A stretch of 64,000 nt of DNA, taken from the NCBI GenBank assembly GCA_903875215.1, contig CAIQVH010000016.1, positions 62,001-126,000 on the forward strand. The letters are read 5' to 3'. The notes under the pieces are model-generated. The model saw only the letters and a list, made by a program, of their open reading frames with translations. It had not been told where the DNA came from and did no database searches. Source of the stretch: an uncultured Anaerolineae bacterium (GTDB lineage Bacteria > Chloroflexota > Anaerolineae > Anaerolineales > Villigracilaceae). The position numbers and the translations under genes were made by a program. Numbering within the stretch: the stretch's first letter is position 1; each line of letters opens with the position of its first letter. This document shows positions 25,590-34,286 of this stretch, in pieces.

Positions 25590-27416
25590 TTACGCTTGCT
25601 CTTCGCCGGGGCTGGTTTCCTTTGGGGCGCCGCCCAACCGGGGGTGTTCTTTGGGTTGTTGTTCCAGGTAGTTTTCCAGGAAGGTTTGATTGCCGGAGTG
25701 ATTCAAGGCGGATTCAAAATCTCCCGCCGGGGATGGGATCGATTGATCAAAGCGCAGAGGTTTCATGACGCCAAACAGGGCAAAGAACCTGGCGATGCTC
25801 ATCAGCAGGGTGTAACGATATTCCTGCATTTTGAGCGATTGCCACTCCACAATATTTCCCATGGCGCCCTGTACGCGTGATTTTTCGCGGATAATGCGGT
25901 GAATATCGCCCGGGTCGCGGTAGCCGGCGGGGGAGATCAGAATCAGGTTGGCGAGCACGATCAGCACCGAGAAGGTGATCAGCACTACCCAGCCGCCCTC
26001 ATTCCACTTGCTGACAATTTGCCCAACGAAAATAAAAGTTGCCAGGGCTGTGGCAAAGGAAGCGCCAAACAGGCCCCAGGCGCGGGCGCGGGCGGTCAGA
26101 TGTTGTTTGATGTGCTGGCGCAAAGCCAGCCCCATGACGGCGATGGGCATGAAAACGCCCACGCCGTAATAGGGCACGGCAGCCGATGTGCGTCCCTGCA
26201 CGAGGAATTGGATCAAAATGGCGGTAATTGCTGCTGCCGTTACCGGGCGGGTGAAGGTGCCTTTGGGATTGCGATAGACCACGATTTCAGGAATCTCGCC
26301 AATCGCCACGTTGCGCCAGGTGATGGCCTGTAAGTCTTGAAAAGCGGTCATCGAGGCGGCCGTTAATAGCCCGACAGCCAGGATCTGGTAGGCCCAGAAC
26401 AGGATGACGCCTCCCGGCAGTTGGGTAAAGCCAATGTAAGCCAGGTTCCCTACCAGCGAGCGGCCTTCCACACCATCAAATGCCTGAAAATGGATGGCGA
26501 AATAGGTCAGCAGCAGGGTGGTGATGGCGCCATAGAACAGAAAAGTGGTCTGCACCACGCGCCCAATGCCCGATTTCCCGCTGTAAAAATGCCAGAGCCA
26601 GCCCAGGCGCGGCAGATGGGCTTTGCCCCATTTGACAAAACTGGCGTCTTCATCAATGACGAACTGGATGCCGTTCGACATGGCTTCCAGGCCGGTTAAT
26701 GCCACCAGGCCCTTCATTGAGGCCGCCAGCAAATGGAAGAGCGCCTGCCCGATGGAAACGGCTTCGCCGGTTTTTTCGCTCGGCAGAGGGGGGACCTGTA
26801 GAGTTTTGGCAATGAACAGCCCAATGGCCATGACGATGGTCATCAGGATGAACATGGCCAGGCCGGTGAAAACCACTTGCGCTGATTCACCACGGCCGCG
26901 GATGGTGATGTACCAGGTGACGACGACCATGGATGCGCCAATCAGGAAGTGCCAGATCCAATTGATGCCGCCGGTGTTCTGGAGCGAGAGCAACTGATCC
27001 ACGCCGGAAAGGGTGGAAACCACGATCGTGAAGATGTAATCCTGCAGCAGGATGACGGCCACGACCAGGCTGAGCGATGGCCCCAGGTAGCGCATGGCTG
27101 CCGTGAAGGACCCTCCGCCTTCGTTGAAAATTCCCAGCGAATACATATACAACGCGCCAAAAACCAGGTTCGCCAGGCCGATGATGGCTACGGCATAATA
27201 GGCGTAGTGTTCCAGCCCGTAGGGATGCAGGGCGTGCATCATCTCCCCGGTGGCATAAAAATAGGAGGTGAAATAATCCACCCCGAAAAGCGCCACCGCA
27301 GCGAGCATGCCAACCTGACCCGCGCCATGGATTTGGGCGCTTTCTTCTTTTTCAACCGGCGCTGCTTTATAAGCGACGGTGATGATGACAATTAAAAGCG
27401 CAACAGAGAAGATCAT
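25590..27416 (-). CDS. KimA-like APC-superfamily permease (copy 1)
   Basis: 608 residues, about twelve membrane helices and an 80-residue soluble C-terminal end. The fold and motifs (LQDYIFTIVVSTLSGVDQLL; ALTGLEAMSNGI; YYGVGVFMPI) correspond to the KimA/YdaO potassium transporter group of the APC superfamily, but the N-terminus is its own (APVEKEE...HGAGQVGMLAA). A potassium substrate is inferred from the nearby KdpD/KdpE genes. Copies 2 and 3 are close paralogs. It has its own promoter (27497-27529), and a terminator separates it from copy 2. GAGG lies 8 bases before the ATG. Confidence 0.8.
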   Translation of the reverse strand: MIFSVALLIVIITVAYKAAPVEKEESAQIHGAGQVGMLAAVALFGVDYFTSYFYATGEMMHALHPYGLEHYAYYAVAIIGLANLVFGALYMYSLGIFNEGGGSFTAAMRYLGPSLSLVVAVILLQDYIFTIVVSTLSGVDQLLSLQNTGGINWIWHFLIGASMVVVTWYITIRGRGESAQVVFTGLAMFILMTIVMAIGLFIAKTLQVPPLPSEKTGEAVSIGQALFHLLAASMKGLVALTGLEAMSNGIQFVIDEDASFVKWGKAHLPRLGWLWHFYSGKSGIGRVVQTTFLFYGAITTLLLTYFAIHFQAFDGVEGRSLVGNLAYIGFTQLPGGVILFWAYQILAVGLLTAASMTAFQDLQAITWRNVAIGEIPEIVVYRNPKGTFTRPVTAAAITAILIQFLVQGRTSAAVPYYGVGVFMPIAVMGLALRQHIKQHLTARARAWGLFGASFATALATFIFVGQIVSKWNEGGWVVLITFSVLIVLANLILISPAGYRDPGDIHRIIREKSRVQGAMGNIVEWQSLKMQEYRYTLLMSIARFFALFGVMKPLRFDQSIPSPAGDFESALNHSGNQTFLENYLEQQPKEHPRLGGAPKETSPGEEQA

Positions 27417-27443
27417 AAGCCTGCCTCATCGTGATTAAGATCA

Positions 27444-27487
27444 CTTGCCGCGCCGTTGCAGAATTGTCAGAGGGTTGGCGCGGCAAG
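27444..27487 (-). promoter_or_regulatory. Leader hairpin of the kimA-like gene 1
   Basis: Perfect 11-bp arms CTTGCCGCGCC / GGCGCGGCAAG around a 22-base loop, at the expected 5' end of the transcript (start near 27490). Could be an RNA structure or an operator; the right arm contains a TTGCCG half-site on the minus strand. Confidence 0.5.
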
Positions 27488-27529
27488 AAAAGGTCAATTT
27501 TATGGTTAATTGTATCAAGAAAATGTCAA
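27481..27529 (-). promoter_or_regulatory. Promoter and KdpE-like operator of kimA-like gene 1
   Basis: Read on the minus strand: TTGACA (27529-27524), 5 bases, TTGATA (27518-27513), 10 bases, -10 TAAAAT (27502-27497), then TTGACC (27497-27492), 5 bases, TTGCCG (27486-27481). The 11-bp repeat step and the 10-bp distance to the -10 match the layout of OmpR/PhoB-class activated promoters. Confidence 0.65.
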
Positions 27530-27574
27530 TATGCGCCGGTCAGTTATGAGAGGCAGGCTTACCCGGGTCGGTGC

Positions 27575-27612
27575 AAAAAAAACAGGCTGAATGGGTTTTC
27601 TATTCAGCCTGT
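27575..27612 (-). terminator. Rho-independent terminator of the copy-2 operon
   Basis: 11-bp stem ACAGGCTGAAT / ATTCAGCCTGT, 9-base loop, then eight T on the minus strand, 18 bases after the copy-2 stop codon. Confidence 0.92.
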
Positions 27613-27629
27613 CGTTTTCTACCAGGTGG

Positions 27630-29498
27630 CTATTCGTGCGAGTCGGTTTCCTTCGGCGCACCGCCCAGCTTGGGCTCGGGTTTCTCGAGATACTGGTCGA
27701 GTAGTGAGGGCGCTTCCGGGTGATCGACGTGCAGGGCGTGGTCGTAATCTCCGGCCGGGATGGGAGCGGCCAGCTCGAAGCGTACCGGCCGGCGCACGCC
27801 AAATAATCCAGCAAATCGAGAAAGTGCTTCAACGATCCGGCTCAAAATGTTATAGCGATATTCCTGCATTTTGAGCGACTGCCATTCCACGATCGAGGCC
27901 ATGGCGCCTTGCACGCGCGCTTTTTCGCGCACGATGCGGTGAATTTGGGTTGGGTCGCGGTAGCCGCCGGGTGAGAGCAGAATGGCATTGGCGATTAAGA
28001 CCAGCACGCTGAAAGTGATCAGCACGACCCAGCCGCCTTCTGTCCACTTGCCCACAATCTGGCCGACAAAGACCAGCGCGCCCAATGTCCCGGCGAACCC
28101 GGCAAAAAAAGCTCCCCAGCGGCGTTTGCGGCCTGTGAATGTGGCCAGGATATGTTTACGGATGGCGAAGCCCATCACTGTGATGGGCATAAACACGCCC
28201 ACGCCGTAATAGGGGACGGCGGTGGTGGTTTTTCCACGCACCAGCAACATCAAGGCCACCGAGATGATAAATCCGGCTGTCACCGAACGGGTGAAGGTGC
28301 CCGCCGGGTTGCGGTAAACCACGATTTCTGGAATTTCACCAATTGCCACGTCGCGCCAGGCAGTTGCCTGCAGATCTTGCATGGCGGTCATCGAGGCAGC
28401 TGCCAGCAGGAAAACCGCCAACAACTGGTAGACCCAGAACAGCAGCGGCCCTTCAGCCGTCACGCCGCCCGCCAGAGGAATGGCAATGTTCCCGCCCAGT
28501 TGATTGAAGCCGATAAAGGCCAGGTTGCCGACCAGGGTCCGCCCAAGCGTGCCATCAAACATATTGAACCGGATGGCGAAGGCCGTCAGCATGAACGTTG
28601 TCACACCGCCGTAGAATAGAAAGGAGGTCTGCACCATCCGCCCGATGCCCGATTTGCCGCTGTAAAATTCCCAGACGCCAGCCCATTTGGGCAGGTGTTT
28701 CTTGCCCCATTTCACCAGGCCGAAATCTTCGCTGCGGACAAACTGAATGCCGTTGGACATGGCCTCCAGGCCCGAGAGCGCCACCATGCCTTTCATCGAG
28801 GCGGTCAGCAGGTGGTACAGTGCCTCCCATATACTGGCTGGCTGGGTAACCGCTTCGGTGGCGGGCAGTGCCGGGATGCCTTTCAAGTGGGCGATCACCA
28901 GGCCGATCAGCAGAACAATCGTCAATAGGATGAAAATTCCCAGCAGAATAAAGACGACCTGCGCCGATTCGCCGCGCCCGCGGATGGTCAGCCAGTAGGT
29001 GACCGAAGCCAGCACCGCGCCGATCAGGAAATGAAGCCACCAGTATTTTCCATATAGGTTCAAGATTGAAAGCATCTGGTCGCCGCCCGAAAGCGCCGAA
29101 ACGACGATGGTCAAAATGTAATCCTGGATTAAAACCACCGCAACGACCAGGCTTAATCCCGGGCTGAGATAGCGCATCGCCGCTGTATACGCTCCGCCGC
29201 CTTCGTTGAAAATTCCCAGCGAGTACATGTAAAGGAATCCGAAGGTCATGTTGGCTATGGCGATAATCGCTGCCGCGGTATAGCCCCAGTGTTCCAACCC
29301 GTAAGGATGCAGGGCGCTCATCATTTCACCGGTGGCATAAAAATACGAGGTGAAATAATCCACGCCAAAGAGCGCCACTGCGGCCAACAGGCCAATCTGC
29401 CCGGCGCCGTGAACGCTGGCGTGCTCTTCTTTCTCAACCGGGGCGGCCCGGTAAGCCAGGAAGGAGATAACGATTAATAGTGCGATTGAGTAAATCAT
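27630..29498 (-). CDS. KimA-like APC-superfamily permease (copy 2)
   Basis: 622 residues, same layout as copies 1 and 3: N-terminal APVEKEEHASVHGAGQIG, twelve or so membrane helices, LIQDYILTIVVSALSG, GLEAMSNGIQF, YYGVGVFMPI and a soluble end with HALHVDHPEAPSLLDQY and EPKLGGAP. Start ATG 29498, after AAGGGAACC; the longer frame (29660) is antisense-like sequence over the regulator. It lies 25 bases downstream of a KdpE-like regulator gene, in one operon with it and a small membrane protein gene. Potassium uptake is inferred from context. Confidence 0.8.
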   Translation of the reverse strand: MIYSIALLIVISFLAYRAAPVEKEEHASVHGAGQIGLLAAVALFGVDYFTSYFYATGEMMSALHPYGLEHWGYTAAAIIAIANMTFGFLYMYSLGIFNEGGGAYTAAMRYLSPGLSLVVAVVLIQDYILTIVVSALSGGDQMLSILNLYGKYWWLHFLIGAVLASVTYWLTIRGRGESAQVVFILLGIFILLTIVLLIGLVIAHLKGIPALPATEAVTQPASIWEALYHLLTASMKGMVALSGLEAMSNGIQFVRSEDFGLVKWGKKHLPKWAGVWEFYSGKSGIGRMVQTSFLFYGGVTTFMLTAFAIRFNMFDGTLGRTLVGNLAFIGFNQLGGNIAIPLAGGVTAEGPLLFWVYQLLAVFLLAAASMTAMQDLQATAWRDVAIGEIPEIVVYRNPAGTFTRSVTAGFIISVALMLLVRGKTTTAVPYYGVGVFMPITVMGFAIRKHILATFTGRKRRWGAFFAGFAGTLGALVFVGQIVGKWTEGGWVVLITFSVLVLIANAILLSPGGYRDPTQIHRIVREKARVQGAMASIVEWQSLKMQEYRYNILSRIVEALSRFAGLFGVRRPVRFELAAPIPAGDYDHALHVDHPEAPSLLDQYLEKPEPKLGGAPKETDSHE

Positions 29499-29523
29499 AA
29501 AGGTTCCCTTTTTGGTGTTTCGG

Positions 29524-30216
29524 CTATTCGATGTCTCGAAGCCGGTATCCAACGCCCGGCTCGGTGATGATGTGCCGCGGGCGCAGGGGATCTGGCTCGA
29601 TTTTTTTGCGCAGGTTGCTGATGTTGACCCGCAAAAGGTGCGAATCGGTGTTGTAATCACTCCCCCAAACGAGTTGGATCAACTGTTTGTGGGTCAGCAC
29701 CTTCCCGGCATGATTGACCAGGACGCGCAAAATCTCATATTCAGTGGGTGTTAGTGCAATGGGTTCGCCTCCCACGGTGACCAGGCGCAAGGCCAGGTTG
29801 ATTGTCAATCTATCGCTCTGATAGACAGGTGTATTTTCTGGTTGGGAGCGATGCCGCAACGCGACCCGGATCCGCGCCATTAACTCCACTGTACTGAAAG
29901 GCTTGGTCAGGTAATCATCGGCTCCGGCATCCAGGGCGGCCACCTTTTCCTCTTCGCGATCGCGCACCGAGATGACGATAATGGGCATCTCAGTCCATTC
30001 GCGCAAACGGCGAGTCACTTCCAGCCCATCCACATCTGGCAGGCCCAGGTCAAGAATCATCACATCGGGTCGATTGGTGGAAACCATGCGCAAGGCTTCC
30101 TCGCCATTTTCAGCTTCGAAAACGAGATAAGTGCTGGCCAGCGAAGAGCGCAAAAAACGCCTGATGGGGCGCTCGTCATCCACCACCAGGACGCGTAGGG
30201 GTTGGGGTTCGGTCAA
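29524..30216 (-). CDS. KdpE-like response regulator (copy 1)
   Basis: 230 residues of the OmpR/PhoB class. Receiver: VVDDERPIRRFL, phospho-Asp in LDLGLPDVDG, and KPFSTVELMARI. Winged-helix DNA-binding domain: LTPTEYEILRVLVNHAGKVLTHKQL, ending with TEPGVGYRL, which is typical of KdpE. The start codon is TTG (30216), 3 bases after the stop of the small membrane protein gene. The upstream open frame and the TTG support coupling to that gene. Confidence 0.92.
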   Translation of the reverse strand: MTEPQPLRVLVVDDERPIRRFLRSSLASTYLVFEAENGEEALRMVSTNRPDVMILDLGLPDVDGLEVTRRLREWTEMPIIVISVRDREEEKVAALDAGADDYLTKPFSTVELMARIRVALRHRSQPENTPVYQSDRLTINLALRLVTVGGEPIALTPTEYEILRVLVNHAGKVLTHKQLIQLVWGSDYNTDSHLLRVNISNLRKKIEPDPLRPRHIITEPGVGYRLRDIE

Positions 30217-30219
30217 GGG

Positions 30220-30393
30220 TTATTTCCTGAAAATTTCAAGGAGAAAAAGGGTCTGGAACCAAATTAGAACAATCATGATCAGAAATTGATGCGCCTGCCA
30301 AGAGATGGGGAACAGATTGGCGATCGCTGCTCCCGCCAATGGCAGGCCGCGGAATAGATAACGTACAACCTGCCTGAATTTTCCTTTTGACAT
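30220..30393 (-). CDS. Small hydrophobic protein before KdpE-like regulator (family member 1)
   Basis: 57 residues. Basic start (MSKGKFRQVVRYLFR), then GLPLAGAAIANLFP and LIMIVLIWFQTLFLLEIF, giving one or two membrane segments. It aligns without gaps to the 60-residue protein at 34276-34458: both have GLPL-x-G about 20 residues in, a Pro 10 residues later, and IWFQT near the C-terminus. The stop is 3 bases from the TTG start of the regulator. The ATG at 30393 is the only in-frame ATG after an upstream TAG; AAGGAAGG lies about 20 bases before it, so initiation is weak. I know no family like it. Confidence 0.75.
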   Translation of the reverse strand: MSKGKFRQVVRYLFRGLPLAGAAIANLFPISWQAHQFLIMIVLIWFQTLFLLEIFRK

Positions 30394-30463
30394 GCGAGCC
30401 CAAGAGTGGTGAAAGCCTTCCTTAAATTGCCTAACAAACTAATGACAAATTTCGGCATGCTTA

Positions 30464-30480
30464 CATCAAGAGATTGTCAA
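30464..30480 (-). promoter_or_regulatory. Second 11-bp direct repeat in the leader of the copy-1 regulator operon
   Basis: TTGACA (30480-30475), 5 bases, TTGATG (30469-30464). It lies downstream of the putative start site and has no -10 at the proper distance, so it may be a repression site. Confidence 0.45.
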
Positions 30481-30490
30481 GATGATGGCT

Positions 30491-30555
30491 ATTCTACGTT
30501 GGGCGTCATCAAATTCTGCGCAAGAAAATTGGAAAATATGTCAAGAATATGTCAA
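30491..30555 (-). promoter_or_regulatory. Promoter with phased half-sites, operon of small protein 1 / KdpE 1 / KimA 2
   Basis: On the minus strand: TTGACA (30555), TTGACA (30544), TTCCAA (30534), TTGCGC (30523) and TTGATG (30512), stepped 11, 10, 11 and 11 bp, then 10 bases and -10 TAGAAT (30496-30491). The first two sites lie in a perfect tandem 11-mer CTTGACATATT. The core TTGATG-N10-TAGAAT equals that of the other two operons. Confidence 0.65.
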
Positions 30556-30573
30556 GATGCCGTTTCGCATATG

Positions 30574-30611
30574 AAAACCCCGCAAGGTGCTTTTGACACC
30601 TGCGGGGTTTT
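30574..30611 (-). terminator. Terminator of the copy-3 operon
   Basis: Stem AAAACCCCGCAAGGTG / CACCTGCGGGGTTTT with one bulged A; on the minus strand it is followed by TTTTC. Confidence 0.8.
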
Positions 30612-30643
30612 GGGTTGTTTTTTTCACTATCGGGAAGACGGTT

Positions 30644-32458
30644 TTACTTTTCTATTTCAGGTATTTCAGTCACGTGGGGTGCTCCGCCCAGTTTGGGTTC
30701 TGGTTTGTGAATATATTGTTCCAGTAGCGATGGCGCTTCGGGATGATCAACATGCAGGGCATGGTTGTAATCGCCAGCGGCCACCGGGGCTTCACGGACA
30801 GAGCGTCGGAGGCCGAATAGTTCCAAGAAACGGGCCAGGGTCACCAGCACCGTATACCGGTATTCCTGCATCCGCAGCGACTGCCATTCGACGATGGAAG
30901 CCATCGCACCCTGGACCCGCGCCTTATCACGCACGATGCGATGGATGGTGACCGGATCACGCGCGCCGATCGGCGAAATCAGAACCAGATTGGCGACAAT
31001 GATCAGAACGCTGAACGAAATCAGCACCACCCAACCGCCTTCCTGCCACTTGCCCACAATCTGCCCGATAAAGACAAATCCGGAAAGGACTGCCGCGAAA
31101 CCAGCCGCCAGGCTGCCCCAGCGACGGGAACGACCGCTAAAAGTAGCCAGGATATGTTTGCGAATGGCAAAGCCCATCATCATGATTGGCATAAAGACGC
31201 CAATCCCGTAGTATGGCACACCAGCCGAGGTTTCACCTTTGATCAGGAAGGTAATCAGAATGGTCACGGCAAAGGCAATCGTCACGGAGCGCGTAAAGGT
31301 GCCGCGCGGGTCGCGGTAGACAATAATTTCCGGGATTTCGCCCATCGCCACGTCGCGCCATTCGGTGGCCTGCAAGTCCTGGAAGGCGGTCATCGAGGCG
31401 GCCGCCAATAAGCCCACCGCCAGGATTTGGTAAGCCCAGTAGAGGATATTGCCACCAGGGAGTTGGTCGAAACCGATAAAAGCCAGGTTGGCAACCAGCG
31501 AACGTCCCAATGTGCCATCAAAAACATTGAAGTGGAAGGCGAAATAAGCCAGGAACGATGTGGTGATCCCACCATAAAATAGGAAGGAGGTTTGCACCAG
31601 GCGGCCAATGCCAGCCTTTCCGCTGTAGAAGTGCCACAAACCTTGCAGTTTTGGATAATGCTTTTTGCCCCATTTAACGATCCCGGCATCTTCATTGATC
31701 ACAAATTGAATGCCGTTCGACATGGCTTCGAGACCAGAGAGCGCCACCAGGCCCTTCATGGAGGCAGTCAGCATGTGAAAGGCTGCCTGCCAGAAGGAAG
31801 CCGGTTTAATATCTTCAGGGTAGATGATGGCTGGCACGCCACGTTCCTTGGCCATAATCAGCCCGATTGCCATGGCAACCGTCATCAGCACAAAAAGCCC
31901 CAGCATGGTGAAGACCACGCGCGCTGATTCGCCGCGTCCACGAATAGTCAGGTACCAGGTCACCCCCATCAGGAAAATGCCCATACCCACGCGGATCAAC
32001 CAATCGATGTGATACAGATTAAAGATCGAAAGTAACTGATCCACACCTGAAAGGCTGGAAACCACGATTGTGAAAATGTAATCCTGAAGCAATACCACAG
32101 CGACGATCAAGCTCAAGCCAGGGCTGAGATAGCGCATCGTGGCGGTATACGAACCGCCACCCTCGTTAAAAATCCCGAGCGAGTACATGTACAGGAACCC
32201 AAAAACCGCATTGGCGAAAGCGATCACTAGAACGGCGATCCAGGCATATTGCTGCAAGTTGTACGGATGCAAAGCACTCATCAGTTCGCCGGTGGCATAG
32301 AAATACGAGGTGAAATAGTCCACACCGAACAGCGCCAGCGCCGCCAGCAAGCCAATTTGCCCGGCACCATGCACGTGAGCGTGCTCTTCCTTTTCGACCG
32401 GAGCGGCTTTGAAAGCAATAACGATAAAAACGATCAAGAGACCAATTGAGAAAATCAT
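30644..32458 (-). CDS. KimA-like APC-superfamily permease (copy 3)
   Basis: 604 residues; all features of copies 1 and 2: APVEKEEHAHVHGAGQIG at the N-terminus, about twelve membrane helices, LLQDYIFTIVVSSLSG, GLEAMSNGIQF, YYGIGVFMPI, and a soluble end with NHALHVDHPEAPSLLEQY and EPKLGGAP. Closest to copy 2. It lies 24 bases downstream of an unknown 362-residue protein gene. Potassium uptake is inferred from the Kdp-type regulators in the same operon. Confidence 0.8.
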   Translation of the reverse strand: MIFSIGLLIVFIVIAFKAAPVEKEEHAHVHGAGQIGLLAALALFGVDYFTSYFYATGELMSALHPYNLQQYAWIAVLVIAFANAVFGFLYMYSLGIFNEGGGSYTATMRYLSPGLSLIVAVVLLQDYIFTIVVSSLSGVDQLLSIFNLYHIDWLIRVGMGIFLMGVTWYLTIRGRGESARVVFTMLGLFVLMTVAMAIGLIMAKERGVPAIIYPEDIKPASFWQAAFHMLTASMKGLVALSGLEAMSNGIQFVINEDAGIVKWGKKHYPKLQGLWHFYSGKAGIGRLVQTSFLFYGGITTSFLAYFAFHFNVFDGTLGRSLVANLAFIGFDQLPGGNILYWAYQILAVGLLAAASMTAFQDLQATEWRDVAMGEIPEIIVYRDPRGTFTRSVTIAFAVTILITFLIKGETSAGVPYYGIGVFMPIMMMGFAIRKHILATFSGRSRRWGSLAAGFAAVLSGFVFIGQIVGKWQEGGWVVLISFSVLIIVANLVLISPIGARDPVTIHRIVRDKARVQGAMASIVEWQSLRMQEYRYTVLVTLARFLELFGLRRSVREAPVAAGDYNHALHVDHPEAPSLLEQYIHKPEPKLGGAPHVTEIPEIEK

Positions 32459-32482
32459 GGCATTACCTTTTTGTGAATATTT

Positions 32483-33571
32483 TTAGGATTGAAAAGCCGT
32501 TTCGAGGGCTTTTAACTGTTTCAATAAATGCCGCCGCGTGGATGAGTTCAACCGCGTATCCTGGCTGACCTTGGCTTGTTCGCCGCGCGAGGCGCGCACC
32601 ACAAACGCTGGGATGAACATAATTCGCCCGGCCGGGATAACTTCGAAGCGCATTTCGGCCATTTCCAGGTTCTGGTCATCAAAATAGGGCAGCGAGAGGC
32701 TCAATCCCCGATTGAGGGTTCCTCGTTCGGCACGTTTCTTGATCTCGCCAACGATGGATTCTGTTTTGAAGTTGGCCAAAGCCCGCCCCTGGTTGATTAA
32801 TTGCCCCAGGATGCCATAGCGCTTGCGCTGGTAGGTTTCACAGGCCACCATGTAGGAGGCCAGCGAACTGGCCCGATGCAGCACCTGCACATAGTTCTGC
32901 ATCGATCGAACATGGGCTTCAGCTTCCTTCTCCGAACCGACCAGCAATTTGCCCTCCGCATCGAAGGCCACCCACTGCGGCAGGAAAAAGCGGCGCGCCG
33001 CCGGGACAAACGGCGTCTGGAGCTCTCCTCGCCCCGCCTCGGCACTCCCCTGTTCTGCAATGGCATCGCTGGCCTGGATGATGGCTGATTCAGGCATCTC
33101 ACCCTCAACCGGGATGCTCGGGATGGCTTCATCGGCATCGGGACGGTAAGTCATGGAACGGCCATCGGGCAGCATGTTCGCAACCAGGTGACTGGCCGCC
33201 GCAAAACGCAGCAGGCTGGCGCTGGCCGAGATAGCCTGGTCAGGGGTCTGCTCCAGAGCTTGCAGGCGCTGCAGAACCGCCTCGCGCAACTCATGCCGCG
33301 AAAGGGCTAAGAGGAGCCCACCCGATTTTTGTTCCCGTTGAGTTTCCGGGATGGTGATGGGGGCTGCCTGCCCAACCTGTTTGACATGCAAAACCACCCG
33401 ATCGGGCAGTGTGAAGCGCACCTGGACATTTTCCGAAATCAGCGCTTCAGCCAAGTGTCGTGCCTGGCTTTCGATAAAACGTTGGACGATCGGCGGTTGA
33501 TTGTCGAACAGTGCTTTGTGTTGCTCATACTCCTGCCGCAAGTGAGTGGCAGGAATAGGGAATTTGGTCAT
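32483..33571 (-). CDS. Unknown protein between KdpE-like and KimA-like genes
   Basis: 362 residues, soluble, no signal peptide. It starts MTKFPIPATHLRQEYEQHK at 33571, only 4 bases after the regulator stop. The N-terminal 100 residues are helix-rich (VQRFIESQARHLAEALI); the middle is low in order; the C-terminal part has MRFEVIPAGRIMFIPAFVVRASRGEQ, which looks like a beta domain, and ends in a basic helix. I recognise no family. There is no counterpart in the copy-2 operon. Confidence 0.75.
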   Translation of the reverse strand: MTKFPIPATHLRQEYEQHKALFDNQPPIVQRFIESQARHLAEALISENVQVRFTLPDRVVLHVKQVGQAAPITIPETQREQKSGGLLLALSRHELREAVLQRLQALEQTPDQAISASASLLRFAAASHLVANMLPDGRSMTYRPDADEAIPSIPVEGEMPESAIIQASDAIAEQGSAEAGRGELQTPFVPAARRFFLPQWVAFDAEGKLLVGSEKEAEAHVRSMQNYVQVLHRASSLASYMVACETYQRKRYGILGQLINQGRALANFKTESIVGEIKKRAERGTLNRGLSLSLPYFDDQNLEMAEMRFEVIPAGRIMFIPAFVVRASRGEQAKVSQDTRLNSSTRRHLLKQLKALETAFQS

Positions 33572-33575
33572 AGTT

Positions 33576-34286
33576 TTAAGCCTCGATTTCCCGTAAACGG
33601 TAACCCACACCCGGCTCGGTGATGATGTATCGTGGACGTAGGGGATCTGGCTCGATTTTCTTCCGCAGGTTGCTGACGTTGACCCGCAGCAGATGCGAAT
33701 CGGCGACATAATCACTGCCCCACACAGCCAGAATAAGTTGTTTGTGAGTAAGTACTTTTCCCACATGATTGACCAGGGTACGCAATATGTCATACTCGGT
33801 GGGAGTTAACGTGACTGCTTGATCGTTCACCCGAATTATCCGGCGCGTTAAATTAACTGATAACCCACCACTTTCATAGGCCGACTCGATTTCCGGTTTG
33901 GTAGAGTGTCGCAAGGCTGCGCGAATTCGAGCGGTTAACTCATTGACGCTGAAAGGCTTGGTCAGGTAATCATCGGCTCCGGCATCGAGGGCAGCTACTT
34001 TATCTTCTTCGCGGTCACTTACTGAGACGATAATCACCGGGATTAAGGTCCATTCGCGCAGTCGGCGGGTGATTTCTATACCATCCAGGTCAGGCAAGCC
34101 CAGATCGAGTAGAATCAGATCCGGGCGGCTAGTGGCCACGCTTTGCAAGGCTACCATGCCAGTTTCCGCTTCAAAAATAGCATACTGGCTGCCAAGGGCG
34201 ATTTGCAAAAAACGCCGGATGGGCCGTTCATCATCCACCACCAGGATGCGCAAGGGATTGACCTTTTGAGTCAGTTCATTTTCCAT
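33576..34286 (-). CDS. KdpE-like response regulator (copy 2)
   Basis: 236 residues. Receiver with VVDDERPIRRFLQIAL, LDLGLPDLDG (phospho-Asp), KPFSVNELTARI; winged helix with LTPTEYDILRTLVNHVGKVLTHKQL and C-terminal TEPGVGYRL. ATG 34286 lies 11 bases inside the end of the small membrane protein gene, so translation is coupled. Very similar to copy 1 over the whole length, as expected from duplication of a regulator-permease unit. Confidence 0.92.
   Translation of the reverse strand: MENELTQKVNPLRILVVDDERPIRRFLQIALGSQYAIFEAETGMVALQSVATSRPDLILLDLGLPDLDGIEITRRLREWTLIPVIIVSVSDREEDKVAALDAGADDYLTKPFSVNELTARIRAALRHSTKPEIESAYESGGLSVNLTRRIIRVNDQAVTLTPTEYDILRTLVNHVGKVLTHKQLILAVWGSDYVADSHLLRVNVSNLRKKIEPDPLRPRYIITEPGVGYRLREIEA

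Noticed and set aside
27417-27629. c-di-AMP (ydaO-type) riboswitch before the KimA-like genes
   Set aside because: The gaps hold only a terminator, promoter repeats and one simple hairpin; the size and pairing of a ydaO riboswitch were not seen.
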